NCBI GenBank assembly: GCA_039583875.1
Contig: CM077152.1
Location: forward strand, 16,727,059-16,791,058
Direction: 5' to 3'
DNA: 64,000 nucleotides
Origin: Platanthera guangdongensis
Lineage: Eukaryota > Streptophyta > Magnoliopsida > Asparagales > Orchidaceae
Within the stretch, counting starts at the first letter, position 1. Every line of letters begins with the position of its first letter. The translations under genes and the position numbers were made by a program. Shown piece after piece: positions 32,517-42,270 of the stretch. Under the pieces are notes generated by a model that ran no database searches, was not told the DNA's origin, and saw only the letters and a list, made by a program, of their open reading frames with translations.

Positions 32517-32767
32517 GATTCTATACACAGGCGTGTATAGAAAAAGTTATACACATCCTTTTTGACGGTTGAGATCTACAATACACCTTTTTCAACGGTT
32601 GGGATCTAAACTAATTATGCACACTCATTTATATATACATCTTATAAATATATATGGTGATATACATTTTATAAATATATATGGTAGATTTAGCGTGGAA
32701 CCGTCATGTGTCAGCATCCGAAAAGGATGTGTATAGAAAAAGTTATACACAGATGTGTATAGAAATC
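32517..32767. mobile_element. MITE-like element with ~50-bp terminal inverted repeats
   Basis: The left end GATTCTATACACAGGCGTGTATAG and the right end ...GTGTATAGAAATC are inverted copies, and both carry GTATAGAAAAAGTTATACAC with a CATCCTTTT flank. Total about 250 bp, no ORF, AT-rich centre. It lies 205 bp past the NAC stop codon, so it may fall in the 3' UTR. The superfamily is not determined because no clear duplication was seen. Confidence 0.65.
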
Positions 32768-33053
32768 ATATTCGTTTCTTGGTGAGGTCAGATGTTTATG
32801 ACCAATGGTTCATAACCGTCATGCTCTCCATCGCTGCCACCGTGCCAAACTGACCCTAATTTAGAGTTGTGGGAGTGTGGGATTAGAGAGAAGGTAAGAA
32901 ACCTGTTGTACAGCCAGGGGCAGAGCTATGATTTTTTCTCAACTCGGGCACATATAATCACCAATTAAAAATAATTGGTGAAAATATTTCATGATTTTTT
33001 TGCTCTAACAATAACATGACTATATGAAAATAATTCTAATTCAATGAAATTAC

Positions 33054-33091
33054 TGTTGGCGGAAATGAAGTTTTGACCGAGTCAACGGATA

Positions 33092-33122
<31 letters not shown>

Positions 33123-33643
33123 TAATAAAACTGAAACTGTGCTTGAATGGCGGAATGATGAGTCTGCATTTATTGGTGGGCCACGTGTCCACTTCTCATT
33201 TGGTGGCTTTGCCTATATATAGGTTTGTTTTCTTAAAAATAGATGCTGAAGCAATTTACAAGGTGGCGGAGATAAATTTCTGCAAACAGAAATTTTACAA
33301 ACAGCCTATAGCGGGCTGAGTTTGCGGACTGTTTTATAAACAGTGGACAACACCAAATTAGTAAAAGCTGTGGTCAAAGGTGGCGGACAGCTTTTCTAAC
33401 AGCTATTTGCGGACTGAACTCTAATGATTGCGGACAGCAGTTCCGACTAACTCCAAAAGGAAGTGGCGATTATTTTTTGCTTGTATTGATGTGTGTGTGT
33501 GACTTCTTGAAGTGAAGTGTTTGAGTTGTAAAAATTGAGTTGTGAAGCTTTGTAAACTCTTATTTTATATATAAAGAAGATAATTTGTTTGTCGTTGCAA
33601 GTTGTGTGCTCATTGTGTTGCGCCCACTATTTCGCTTCCAACA
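33054..33643 (+). repeat. Solo LTR, 590 bp, with exact duplication ATTAC
   Basis: Starts TGTTGGCGGAAATG and ends TTCGCTTCCAACA. ATTAC occurs exactly at 33049-33053 and 33644-33648. TATA-like CTATATATAGG near 33213. A (TA)n run sits at about 33091-33111. GCGGAC words link its style to copia elements B, C and E, though it is a different family. Confidence 0.85.
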
Positions 33644-33648
33644 ATTAC

Positions 33649-34770
33649 GTTACAACGTTAAGGATTTTGTAAAGGCAATTAGCAAAGAGATAAAACAATA
33701 ACCAAATTTATTAGGAATTGATAAAACTATACAGTCTAGTGAATACTGAAGAATTAGCCCAACATGAAAAAAATTTGACCACCAATTTCTGAAAGTTAAT
33801 AGCAAAGAATGAAGTTCCAGACTATCCAGTGAATACTGAAGAAAGTTTAGACCAACAAGGCAACAAGATCAGAAATTGACCTCCAATTTCTGATGGTGAA
33901 TACCAGGTGAAATCTGAAATTATAATATGTTGATGATCTGGTCTCTAGATCTGGGAAAAAGAGAAACAAAAAAATAGGAATTTAGGTTCTTGAAATAAGC
34001 CAGACGTGATCGAACTATCGAAGAAAGGGAGAAATCCATAAAGGCATGTGGAGACGCGGATGTCACCAGAATCGAAGAAAGCGAGTCGGTTTACTGCATA
34101 CCGTCGGGTAGAAGTTGTGGAACTTGGCCTTTGGAAGTTAGAAGACTCGCAGACGGCAGACCAACGTCACGAGTAGACAGCTGTCTATTATACTCTGAAC
34201 CCTAAAATAGACATTAGCTTATATATAAACCGTTGTCTATTCAATCATGAACCCTGGAACGGACAACGGTTTATATATAAACCACTGTCTATTCCGATAT
34301 TTTTTAAAAAAAACAAGGCGTCCTAGCCTGGTTTTGCCAAAAAAAAAAACACGATCGAGCACGTGCCCGACCATGTCTTAAGGTGCATAGGTTGGCCTAT
34401 GTGCACAGCAATGTTAACTCCACTCACACGATTTATAACTATATAAGCTCCGTTTGGGGGGACTTATTTTTACCGGTCAAGCGGTTACGACCGCATGAAT
34501 TTGACCTTAATTAAGGTGAATACGTCGAGAGTCTCACACGAGAGGAGAAAAGAGAAAAACTACGCTCGATACCAACTGTTTCGCCGTCATAGCACGGTGT
34601 TGCACCAACTACAACCACCGGTGACATCCTACAAGAATCTCCCACCCCTTGTGGCACCAAGAGCGAGACGGCCGCGGCGCCTCCTCCCTCCAACGCTAGC
34701 AAGGGCGGCAATTCTTCTCTCTGCAGCTGTACCTATTCTCCTTCACGTAGGGAAAGACAATACATATATA
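33649..34770. other. Intergenic, no gene recognised
   Basis: AT-rich DNA. At 34160-34300 a short string (TATATATAAACCGTTGTCTATTC and related) recurs two to three times in direct and inverted orientation. ORFs at 34495-34776 have no recognisable domain or codon signal. Confidence 0.5.
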
Positions 34771-35206
34771 ATATGAGCTTTTTCGCACGGGCTACACCCG
34801 TGCTCGAAGATCTCGGGCGGCCTTCGCCCGCCTCCGCATGGGCTTCGCCCGCCTCCGAACGGGTTTCGCCCGTGCTTGATGCTCCGGGGGGCTTCGCCCG
34901 TGCTTGATGCTCCGGGCAGCCTTCGGCCGCATGGAAGCGGAAACCCGCTTTCACGCAGTTCACTCACTCGCGGCCCCCGAAGCGCGTATGCAAAATCAAA
35001 CAATCACAGGGCTCCGGGGGGCCGTGAGTGGCGGTTGGGGCGCCGAGCCGGTGAACTGCGTGGAAGCAGGGCCCACTTCCATGCGGCCGAAGGCAGCCCG
35101 AAGACTCAAGCACGAACGAAGCCCGTGCGGAGGCGGGAGAAGTCCACCTGGATGCGGGCGAAGGCCGCCTGAGAGCTTCGAGCACGGGCTACGAAGAAGC
35201 TCATAT
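34771..35206. mobile_element. Foldback element with arms of roughly 200 bp
   Basis: Left end ATATGAGCTTTTTCG and right end GAAGAAGCTCATAT are inverted copies, and pairing continues inward through CACGGGCT, CGGGCGGCCTTCGCCCGC and the CCTTCGGCCGCATGGAAG block to near 34980/35000. The loop is short. It encodes no transposase, so it is non-autonomous. A very strong hairpin is predicted. Confidence 0.75.
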
Positions 35207-35296
35207 TTATTATAAATTTAATTTAATTTAATAAGAATATATTATAAATATATAATAATAAAAATATAAAAATAATATATAATAAAAATAAATATT

Positions 35297-35535
35297 GTTG
35301 GGGATGACTCCCATTTTATAAAGGTTGGGTGTCAAAACCACACACACACGATCTCCACCTCCAAAGAGGTGAGATCATGGGATTGACCGCGCACGCGATC
35401 ATCGTGTCTGATCGCCCGCGCACTGATCCCATTACGCGTAATGGGCAAATCGCCGCAAGCCCCATCTAGTCGGCGGCGGGCGACCGACCTCCTCCCCGGA
35501 CGCCGGCAACCCACCCTCTTTCACTTGGCACAGTT
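35297..35535 (+). repeat. Truncated LTR start of the element A family
   Basis: TGTTGGGGATGACTCCCATTTTAT, then GAGATCATGGGATTGACCGCGC and the TCCTCCCCGGACGCC block, mirror the first ~230 bp of the element A LTR. The match stops at a 28-bp G run. Confidence 0.75.
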
Positions 35536-35563
35536 GGGGGGGGGGGGGGGGGGGGGGGGGGGG
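35536..35563. repeat. Poly-G tract of 28
   Basis: Uninterrupted run of G exactly at the breakpoint between the truncated LTR and the duplicated region. Could be genuine or an assembly artefact. Confidence 0.9.
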
Positions 35564-35626
35564 CAAGCAGGTTCGCCTCTTGCATATCCCCGTCGGGGTT
35601 GCTGACGTCCGACGACCTCGTCGGTG

Positions 35627-37413
35627 GGTTCAGTCAGGATGCCACCGCCGCCGGCGTTACAGTCTATTAGGAGTTAAGTTGTTAAAGGCGTGCCTAAGGC
35701 TCCAGGCTCAAAAGGATCAGATGATTGCACCTTCGTGCGCCTTTCGAGCATTAAAGGCGCATTTAAGTCAAATTTCCACTATAAATTTATTTTCTAAAAT
35801 AATGAAAAAATTATGTAAAAATTCAATAATTTTTTGCATGATGTAATGTTTTTGAATCATAAACGAGCGTCGGGACTTAAATATGATTTTAATGTCCACA
35901 TTGATTTTTTTAAGAGATATAAATGATAATAATGAATTATTAATGAGTTTAATAAATGAAGAATCCTTATCGAGAAGATGAATTGGTGTTTAATGATAAT
36001 TATTTAAAATGAATGTGATTGCACTTTACCTTCGTCAGGCGCGCCCCTACGCCTTGAGCCTTGCGCCTAGGCTCCAAGACTACTTTGCGCCTTGTGCGCC
36101 CTGCACCTTTAATAACTAAGATTAGGAGGACGAGGAGGGGTGCACGGGAAGAGGAGGAGGGGGAGGAGGGGAGGGGCAGGCCAACCCCCGGACGCGGGCG
36201 ACCCCGGCGGGGGTAGGCCGGAGGCAAACCGGCAGGGCCACCGCCTGTCGGTTCGCCTCGATCCGGCCTACCACAGATGGGGTTGCCCACGTCCGACGAC
36301 CCCGTCAGTTGGGTTCGGTCAGGATGTTGCCGGCTTCGCCGGCGGAGGTGGCGTTACAGTAAAAAAAAATTGAACTGCGAACACCAGTTGGGGGTGGGGG
36401 AGGGCAAAACTGGCAACCCGAATGTAACACACGTGGGCGATGTACAGGAAAAGGGATGCAAAGCCGCGTCGTTGTCGTTAATTGGCACGACGATTTGAGC
36501 ATTGAGAAAGAGTGGGGTTCAGTCAGGATGCCACCGCCGCCGGCGTTACAGTTTATTAGGAGTTAAGTTGTTAAAGGCGTGCCTAAGGCTCCAGGCTCAA
36601 AAGGATCAGATGATTGCGCCTTCGTGCGCCTTTCGAGCATTAAAGGCGCATCTAAGTCAAATTTCTACTATAAATTTATTTTCTAAAATAAAGAAAAAAA
36701 ATTATAAATTCAATAATTTTTTGCATGATGTAATGTTTGTGAATCATAAACGAGCGTCAGGACTTAAATATGATTTTAATGTCCACATTGATTTTATTTT
36801 TTTAAGAGATATAAATGATAGTAATGAATTATTAATGAGTTGAATAAATGAAGAATCCTGATCGAGAAGATGAATTGGTGTTTAATGATAATTATTTAAA
36901 TTGAATGTGATTGCACCTTACCTTCGTCAGGCGCGCCCCTACGCCTTGAGCCTTGCGCCTAGGCTCCAAGACTACTTTGCGCCTTGGTGCGCCCTGCAAC
37001 TTTAATAACTAAGATTAGGAGGACGAGGAGGGGTGCACGGGAAGAGGAGGAGGAGGAGGGGATGGGCAGGCCAACCCCCGGACGTGGGCGACCCCGGCGG
37101 GGGTAGGCCGGAGGCAAACCGGAAGGGCCACCGCCTGTCGGTTCGCCTCGATCCGGCCTACCACAGATGGGGTCACCCGCGTCCGGCAACCCCGTCAGTT
37201 GGGTTCGGTCAGGATGTCGCCGGCTTCGCCGGCGGAGGTGGCGTTACAGTAAAAAAAATTGAACTGCGAACACCAGTTGGGGCAAACAAACCAATTAGTG
37301 GAGGAGGGGCAAAATTGGCAACCCGAATGTAACACACGTGGGCGATGTACGGGAAAAGGGATGCAAAGCCGCGTCGTTGTCGTTAATTGGCACGGCGATT
37401 TGAGCATTGAGAA
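35627..37413. repeat. Direct tandem duplication, unit about 889 bp
   Basis: GGTTCAGTCAGGATGCCACC begins copies at 35627 and 36516; both run to GGCGATTTGAGCATTGAG (near 36511 and 37412) with high identity and small indels. Each copy holds a non-autonomous DNA-transposon-like segment with inverted GGCGTGCCTAAGGC / GCGCCTAGGC ends (about 35675-36118 and 36563-37018) and a GGAGGCAAACCGG block. No credible gene. Confidence 0.82.
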
Positions 37414-37779
37414 AGAATTGAACTGTACCCGCTCTATGTCGTTCGTCTAAATAGACCTAAAGTACGTGGTAATTGTCGTTGACATAGGGGTGAGTCGAGG
37501 CTATAGATTTGGCTAGTAATGCTCAAGAGGAACCATTCAGTCCGGGACTGAGAATGGTGGTGGACTAGCGAAGTTCACCGTCGGGGTGCTTTTATGTACT
37601 ATTGTATGTCTGTGATGGAAAAAGGTGGGACTCGGGAAAATCTGGTACACCGTTAAGGTGCCCTGAGTGCACTAGATGTTTGGCTGGTTGCGTCAACGTC
37701 TGTGATGTATGGTGTTTAAGTTGCACATTTATATTAAATATGTAAACATGCTAATTGCTCGCAGGGAAGAAGCACCACC

Positions 37780-38283
37780 ATCCCGAGAAAGGGGTGAAGC
37801 GTTATAATTAGGTCAGCTCTGTCTGACCTTTGTTTTTTTGTCACCGCTTGCTGGAATGTTATGCGTGCAGGTGTTGCGGAGCCTAGCGGGAAGTAGCGGG
37901 CTGAAGCCCTTTTGCTGAGCTTGCCCTCGAAGGCTCCAGTGTTATGTTTAGTATTTTTCATGTGTTGCTGGCTTGCGTACTGATGTATGGAATCCACTTT
38001 TATTTTGGAGAAACATTATTGATGTAAGACATTAAGGCCAAAGTTATGTGGTGTATGTCTTTTCATTCCTAGTGTCATGATTACTGGACATTCCTATTTT
38101 TGGGTAATTGGTTTTATAACTCTTAATGCTTCCGTTAGAATGCAACTTTGTATTACAGTGCGCTTTCAAAATAAAAAGAATTTACGATTTCATTTCGTAA
38201 CCCTTTAGTCCGTTCGTGTAATATGGCGTGCGACACCGGTCAGACCTTATGTTATATTATTCTTGACGGATGAGGATGTTACA
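37780..38283 (-). repeat. Gypsy LTR fragment, minus orientation
   Basis: Read on the minus strand it starts TGTAACATCCTCATCCGTCAA and contains CTTCAGCCCGCTACTTCCCGCT and CACCTGCACG, matching in order the plus-strand copy at 53962-54430. Chromovirus-like LTRs often open TGTAAC; that assignment is inference. 37414-37779 has no recognised feature. Confidence 0.6.
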
Positions 38284-38499
38284 CCCTCTGCCTTGGTCTA
38301 TTGTTAAAATCAACTTTATGTTAAATCACCACACTCATTCTCCATTACAAAACCTAGGTCAATGTTAGGAAAGGCGGGATCTATTATAAGCATGAGTGAA
38401 ACGTCTGGATAGACAGTGTGAGACTAAACTTGACATGTTTTTTTTGGTTCATGTTGTACCGTCCAACACTTTGATGGTGCGGGGAGACGGTAGCCGGAT

Positions 38500-38824
38500 C
38501 AGGTGGGTTCGAGCATTATTGCAAGAGATTCATGAGGTTTATGTTTGGCTTGGCACACATCCACATTGGAGTTCTTGTATGATCCAGAGGTTGCGGTAGC
38601 ATTTGCGGCTCAGTTGACAGTGGACATGGCCATATATCATGCTTGGGGTCAGTCATTTTTGAGGGGATAGTGCCAATGTGATCAAGTCCATTTCTTTGGG
38701 TGTTGCTCCGTTCTCGGCAGGCCATGCGTTCATCTTCGATATCTTACATTTGCAACCTCGGCTGGCAAATCATGTTTTCCATTTTGTTCGTAAAGCGGCG
38801 AACTGGGGGGCACATGCACTTTAA
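38500..38824 (+). pseudogene. Decayed RNase H-like (RVT_3 type) fragment
   Basis: In frame pieces: LCLAWHTSTLEFLYDPEVAV and FAAQLTVDMAIYHAWG near 38540-38640, then one frameshift at the GGATAG near 38668, then DSANVIKSI and LANHVFHFVRKAANWGAHAL ending at the TAA at 38822-38824. The spacing of these blocks resembles the reverse-transcriptase-associated RNase H domain common in plant LINE-derived sequences. At least one stop and one frameshift. Confidence 0.5.
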
Positions 38825-39039
38825 AACAAATCCCCAGTGAAATATTTTTACAATGACAAATCAATTTAGCAATCAAGTAAATAGGATCTCAATTCATCTG
38901 TGTCATTACCTATAAAAAGAGCTTCTTTTATGACAAGGCCTAACTACAATAACTGGCAGCAGAACCAAACGCTCCTTCAAAAAACCTTCTTGCTGTTTGG
39001 AAGTGCTTACTAAACCAAAGCAATCATGTCCCAAAAAAA

Positions 39040-39395
39040 TTAAAAACTCCTCCCATCCTTTTCAAAGTAGTAGGAAGGGGGCTTGCTCTCGGCACGAGCA
39101 TCCATCAGCATCTTCGTCACCCGCCTCATCGACGGGCGGTTCATGGGGAGAGTGCTGGTACAGAGGAGGCCGACGTAGAGGACCTTGGCGATCTGAACTT
39201 TGTGGCGGAGATCAAGCCTCGGATCCATGATGCTCTCCTCCCCTTTCTGCTGGATGGTGGCGCATGCCCATCTGACCAAGTCCTTCTCTCCGAGCTCTGG
39301 GTCCGCCGCACGCTTTCCGGTCACCAGCTCCAGGATCACGACTCCAAAGCAGTATATGTCGCTCTTCTCGTTAACACGAAGAGTGTATGCAAACT
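39040..39395 (-). CDS. Terminal exon of a HAESA-like leucine-rich-repeat receptor kinase (gene partial in window)
   Basis: Minus strand, 118 intact codons ending TAA at 39037-39039. FAYTLRVNEKSDIYCFGVVI and LELVTG match kinase subdomain IX, and LLCTSTLPMNRPSMRRV the conserved C-terminal block of subdomain XI; DP-LGEKDLV-W is typical of HAESA/HSL kinases. The exon starts after TCATTCTACTACAG, with the split Glu codon seen at the conserved intron before EYAYTL in this family. The kinases are plasma-membrane receptors for peptide ligands. No upstream exon is found between here and 64000 on the minus strand, so this is either an orphan fragment or the end of a gene with an intron over 24 kb. Confidence 0.75.
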
Positions 39396-39609
39396 CTGTA
39401 GTAGAATGATAGATTGAGTAGTGAATTTTCATGTGATTAAGGTTCTATTTTGGCCAACTTATCTTATCTTGATGAATAAACTGTTTATTGAAAAATAATA
39501 ATTTAATAGCAATTTTATAAAAACAACCATGAAAAAGTAATATACTACTTGGATAGTTTGTTCACAAATGCTAATTTAAAATTTTATTCATTCATAAAGA
39601 TCCGTTCAT

Positions 39610-39954
39610 TTGGACATGTTTTTTTCGTCCAACCGTAATTTTTTCGTCTAGATGCGATTTTTTCACCCGGACACAATTTTTTCGCGCGGGCGTAATTTTT
39701 TTGCCCGAACGCGATTTTTTGATCCGTGGGCGAATTTTACGTCAGGGCGTGAGTTTTTCACACGGGCGCGTTTTTTCTCCTGGGCCCGATTATTCGTCTG
39801 GGCGCGAATTTTTCGCACGGGCGCGAATATTTCACACGAACGTGAATTTTTCAGCTGGACGCAGTTTTTTTTACACGGGCACAGTTTTTCGCCCCAACAC
39901 GATTTTTTCGCTCGGGCGCAAATTTGTTGCCCTGGCGAGATTTTTCGCCTGGGC
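39610..39954. repeat. ~19-bp A/T-tract minisatellite, T-rich arm (left of element G)
   Basis: Period about 19 bp, consensus near TTTTTTCGCCCGGGCGCGAA with variation. It continues across element G at 53101. ORFs rich in FF/AR residues here are products of the repeat. Confidence 0.82.
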
Positions 39955-40657
39955 TGTTGAAGCCAAAATTTGACTCCGACAAGCGTTCACAAAATTGGGG
40001 CGTAGCCGACACCTACTAGGCCCAAGCTCGACCTCCGACTGGTCGTGAAGGACTAAGAACAAACTGGCCCAAAGCCGCAGCAGGGAGGTCCCACCGCTTA
40101 CCCGGAAGGTCACAGAGAGCTTCCCCTCCAAAGCCAAAAGCTGGGCTTGGAGTTCTTCAGAAGACTGTCAATTCCTCTCCCGAGTCTGAAAAAAGGTCCC
40201 TTCTGAAGAACCCCTATGGGCTTATTTATAGATTTCAGAATCTGAACTGCCAATAACAAGACTGCACCGGTCTGAAATTACCGGGGTACCCTTGGCTGGG
40301 TCTGCCAACAGCCAAACTCCGCTGTTCTGAGGAGCTATACGCAGTCCACCAAGGGTAAAAGGGTAAAAATACCCGGGGTAGGAGAGTAAAAACCCCTGCT
40401 TTGATAGGAAAAGCCTTCTCTCCCTCTGGCGAGAGGAAAGGCACCTGCCGGCGAGAAGGACCCACCGCCCGTCTCGCCGGAGCCTCTCGCCCTTGGAGGT
40501 CATTTCGCTTCTAGAGGCCCTCTCGCCTCTGGGTGGGGCCATTTTGCCCCTTGGAGAGCCCATCATCTCGCCGCTTGCGAGTGTGCCCTCCTAGTCTCCT
40601 TTGCCTATCTCGCTCTGTTTGCTTCTTGAGGGCTCTTTGCGAGCCCGAGGTTGTACA
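39955..40657 (-). repeat. 3' LTR of element G
   Basis: TGTTGAAGCC ... GGTTGTACA on the plus strand. Inverted TATA box CTTATTTATAG near 40221-40231. The adjacent CAATCCCCGTTCTTTTTGAG (40658-40677) is the complement of a polypurine tract. Confidence 0.95.
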
Positions 40658-40777
40658 CAATCCCCGTTCTTTTTGAGATTACTCTAAGCTCAAAAAGAAT
40701 GTTCAACCGAGGCTCGTTATTCAAGGTGCATTAAAAAACGTATTTATGAGGAATCTTCGGAGGCCCCCACCGGGGTC

Positions 40778-40785
40778 TATAAATA
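40778..40785 (+). promoter_or_regulatory. TATA box of antisense gene 1 in element G
   Basis: TATAAATA in a GC-rich context, 76 bp before the ATG at 40861 and just inside the LTR, on the strand opposite to gag-pol. Confidence 0.6.
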
Positions 40786-40860
40786 TATGACTCCTGCCCT
40801 GCGCTCCTGATGCCCCGCTCTGCATATTCTTCTTCTTCCCTGTCCTCGAGTTCTTGCAGA

Positions 40861-41815
40861 ATGACGCACAGTCAAAGTTTTCGCGAACGTCTCGCCCTGG
40901 TGCGAGAGCAACATAAGGCCAACGTGGCTGCTTTCACCTCTTCCCTGGGTCGTCCCCTCGCCCCGTCGTCTCGCTCGAAAAAGACGAATGCTGGGGGCCC
41001 TTCTCTTGCAGCAGTAGATTCGTCTCGCGTCTCTTTGAAACCTGCCCCCACTCCCCGTGCGCTCTCTACGGAAAAAGAGGTGGACACTCGCGATTACCAC
41101 TGTTATTTCCGCGACCGGGTGCTCTTTTGCTGACTAACGCTTTTTTCAGGGGGCTCTTGTGGTTCCGCCGTCCCCGAAGAGTCCGCGAGATGGTTCTTCT
41201 GTCCGTTGCGAGGAACTTGATTCGCTACCCTCATCTACTCCTCCAACTACTCCCAGCGAGAGGAGGGACGACCCCTCCCCGGCTGCCGATACCTCTCGCC
41301 ATCTTGGTAAGGGACCTTCCCTTGCCCTTTTGAATCATCTTCGCTACTCTCACTCTCTCCTGCGAGTGCCTCTTCCACCTTGTCCCTGCACTCCTTGCGC
41401 AGATTCTCGGGCCAACTCTCCTGTTGAGGAGCAGCCGATGCAACTCTCCGTCTCGCCTCCTCCTGCAGACGGGATTGAAGACTATCTGGGCGATCCCTCA
41501 GATCCAGTGGAGATGAAGCGGAAGACGGTTGAGCTCTTCCGGAAGCACGCGCGCCTCATTCATTCCTTGACTTTAGACAAACAGGCCGCGGAGAAGCGCA
41601 TCGAGTCGCTGGAGGGCGAGTGCGCTCGTCTATCTTCTGGAGCCGATGCCGAGCTGGATGTCGACGGCACCGACCCTGAGGCCATCATCAATGAGACCGA
41701 TATGCAGCTCCGTCTCGCGCGGCGTGGCCTCCAAACCATCCGCTCCTTCCACTCGCGGAGTAGGCCTCCTCGCGGGGGAGCACGCGGCGGCCGCTGGGAG
41801 TGGCGCCCATACTGA
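40861..41815 (+). CDS. Element G antisense gene 1: coiled-coil protein of unknown function (three exons inferred)
   Basis: Proposed exons 40861-41079, 41150-41306, 41403-41815, giving 262 residues without a stop. Intron 2 has a strong donor TTG|GTAAGG and acceptor CCTTGCGCAG; intron 1 has branch-like CTGACTAAC and TTTTTTCAG but a weak donor. The N-terminus (MTHSQSFRERLALVREQ) is basic, the middle Ser/Pro-rich, and residues ~170-235 form a likely coiled coil (EMKRKTVELFRKHARLI; KQAAEKRIESLEGECARL). The C-terminus is Arg/Gly-rich (RPPRGGARGGRW), as in nucleic-acid binders. No known domain recognised. The exon model is inference and needs RNA. Confidence 0.55.
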
Positions 41816-42122
41816 CGAATGTCTGTCTCGCTATCCTTCTTTTTCTTCTTCTCGCAAAAGTTGTAATAATGGTAGTCTCGCCAAAGTATGCAGAGAGCTT
41901 GGTCCTCTGCGGGACGATTTCTGGACATATATTTTTATGGCTTAATTTTTCATTCCTTTTTTTAATACTTCTTTTAATTTTATGCTAAATAGCTAAATAA
42001 ATATTTATATATTTTTCCTGATTGTGATGGGTCGCGCCGATCGAGGTTTAGGAGAGAGAAAAACGCCGACTCTTCCTCTCCCCCTTATTTTCCCGCCCTT
42101 TTAATCATTGGCCTTGCATCAG

Positions 42123-42130
42123 TTATAAAT
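42123..42130 (+). promoter_or_regulatory. TATA box of antisense gene 2 in element G
   Basis: TTATAAAT followed by ATGCCTAGTCC, about 140 bp before the ATG at 42271. The stretch 41816-42120 between the two antisense genes is AT-rich and has no other feature. Confidence 0.55.
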
Positions 42131-42270
42131 ATGCCTAGTCCACTGGACTAGATACCACACTTTCCGCCTTCGCCGTTAACCAAGTCTTGGCCCTCTGATC
42201 TCTCCGTCTCGCCGGCTCATTCTCGCCTCTTAACTCCTTCGTCTCGCCTAGGACCAGTTCGCCAAAGGAG

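Noticed and set aside
34495..34776. ORF of 93 codons
   Set aside because: No recognisable domain, start context or conservation evidence; overlaps the edge of the foldback element.
39652..39973. Phe/Arg-rich repetitive ORFs
   Set aside because: Translation of the ~19-bp minisatellite; the same holds for 53253-53947.
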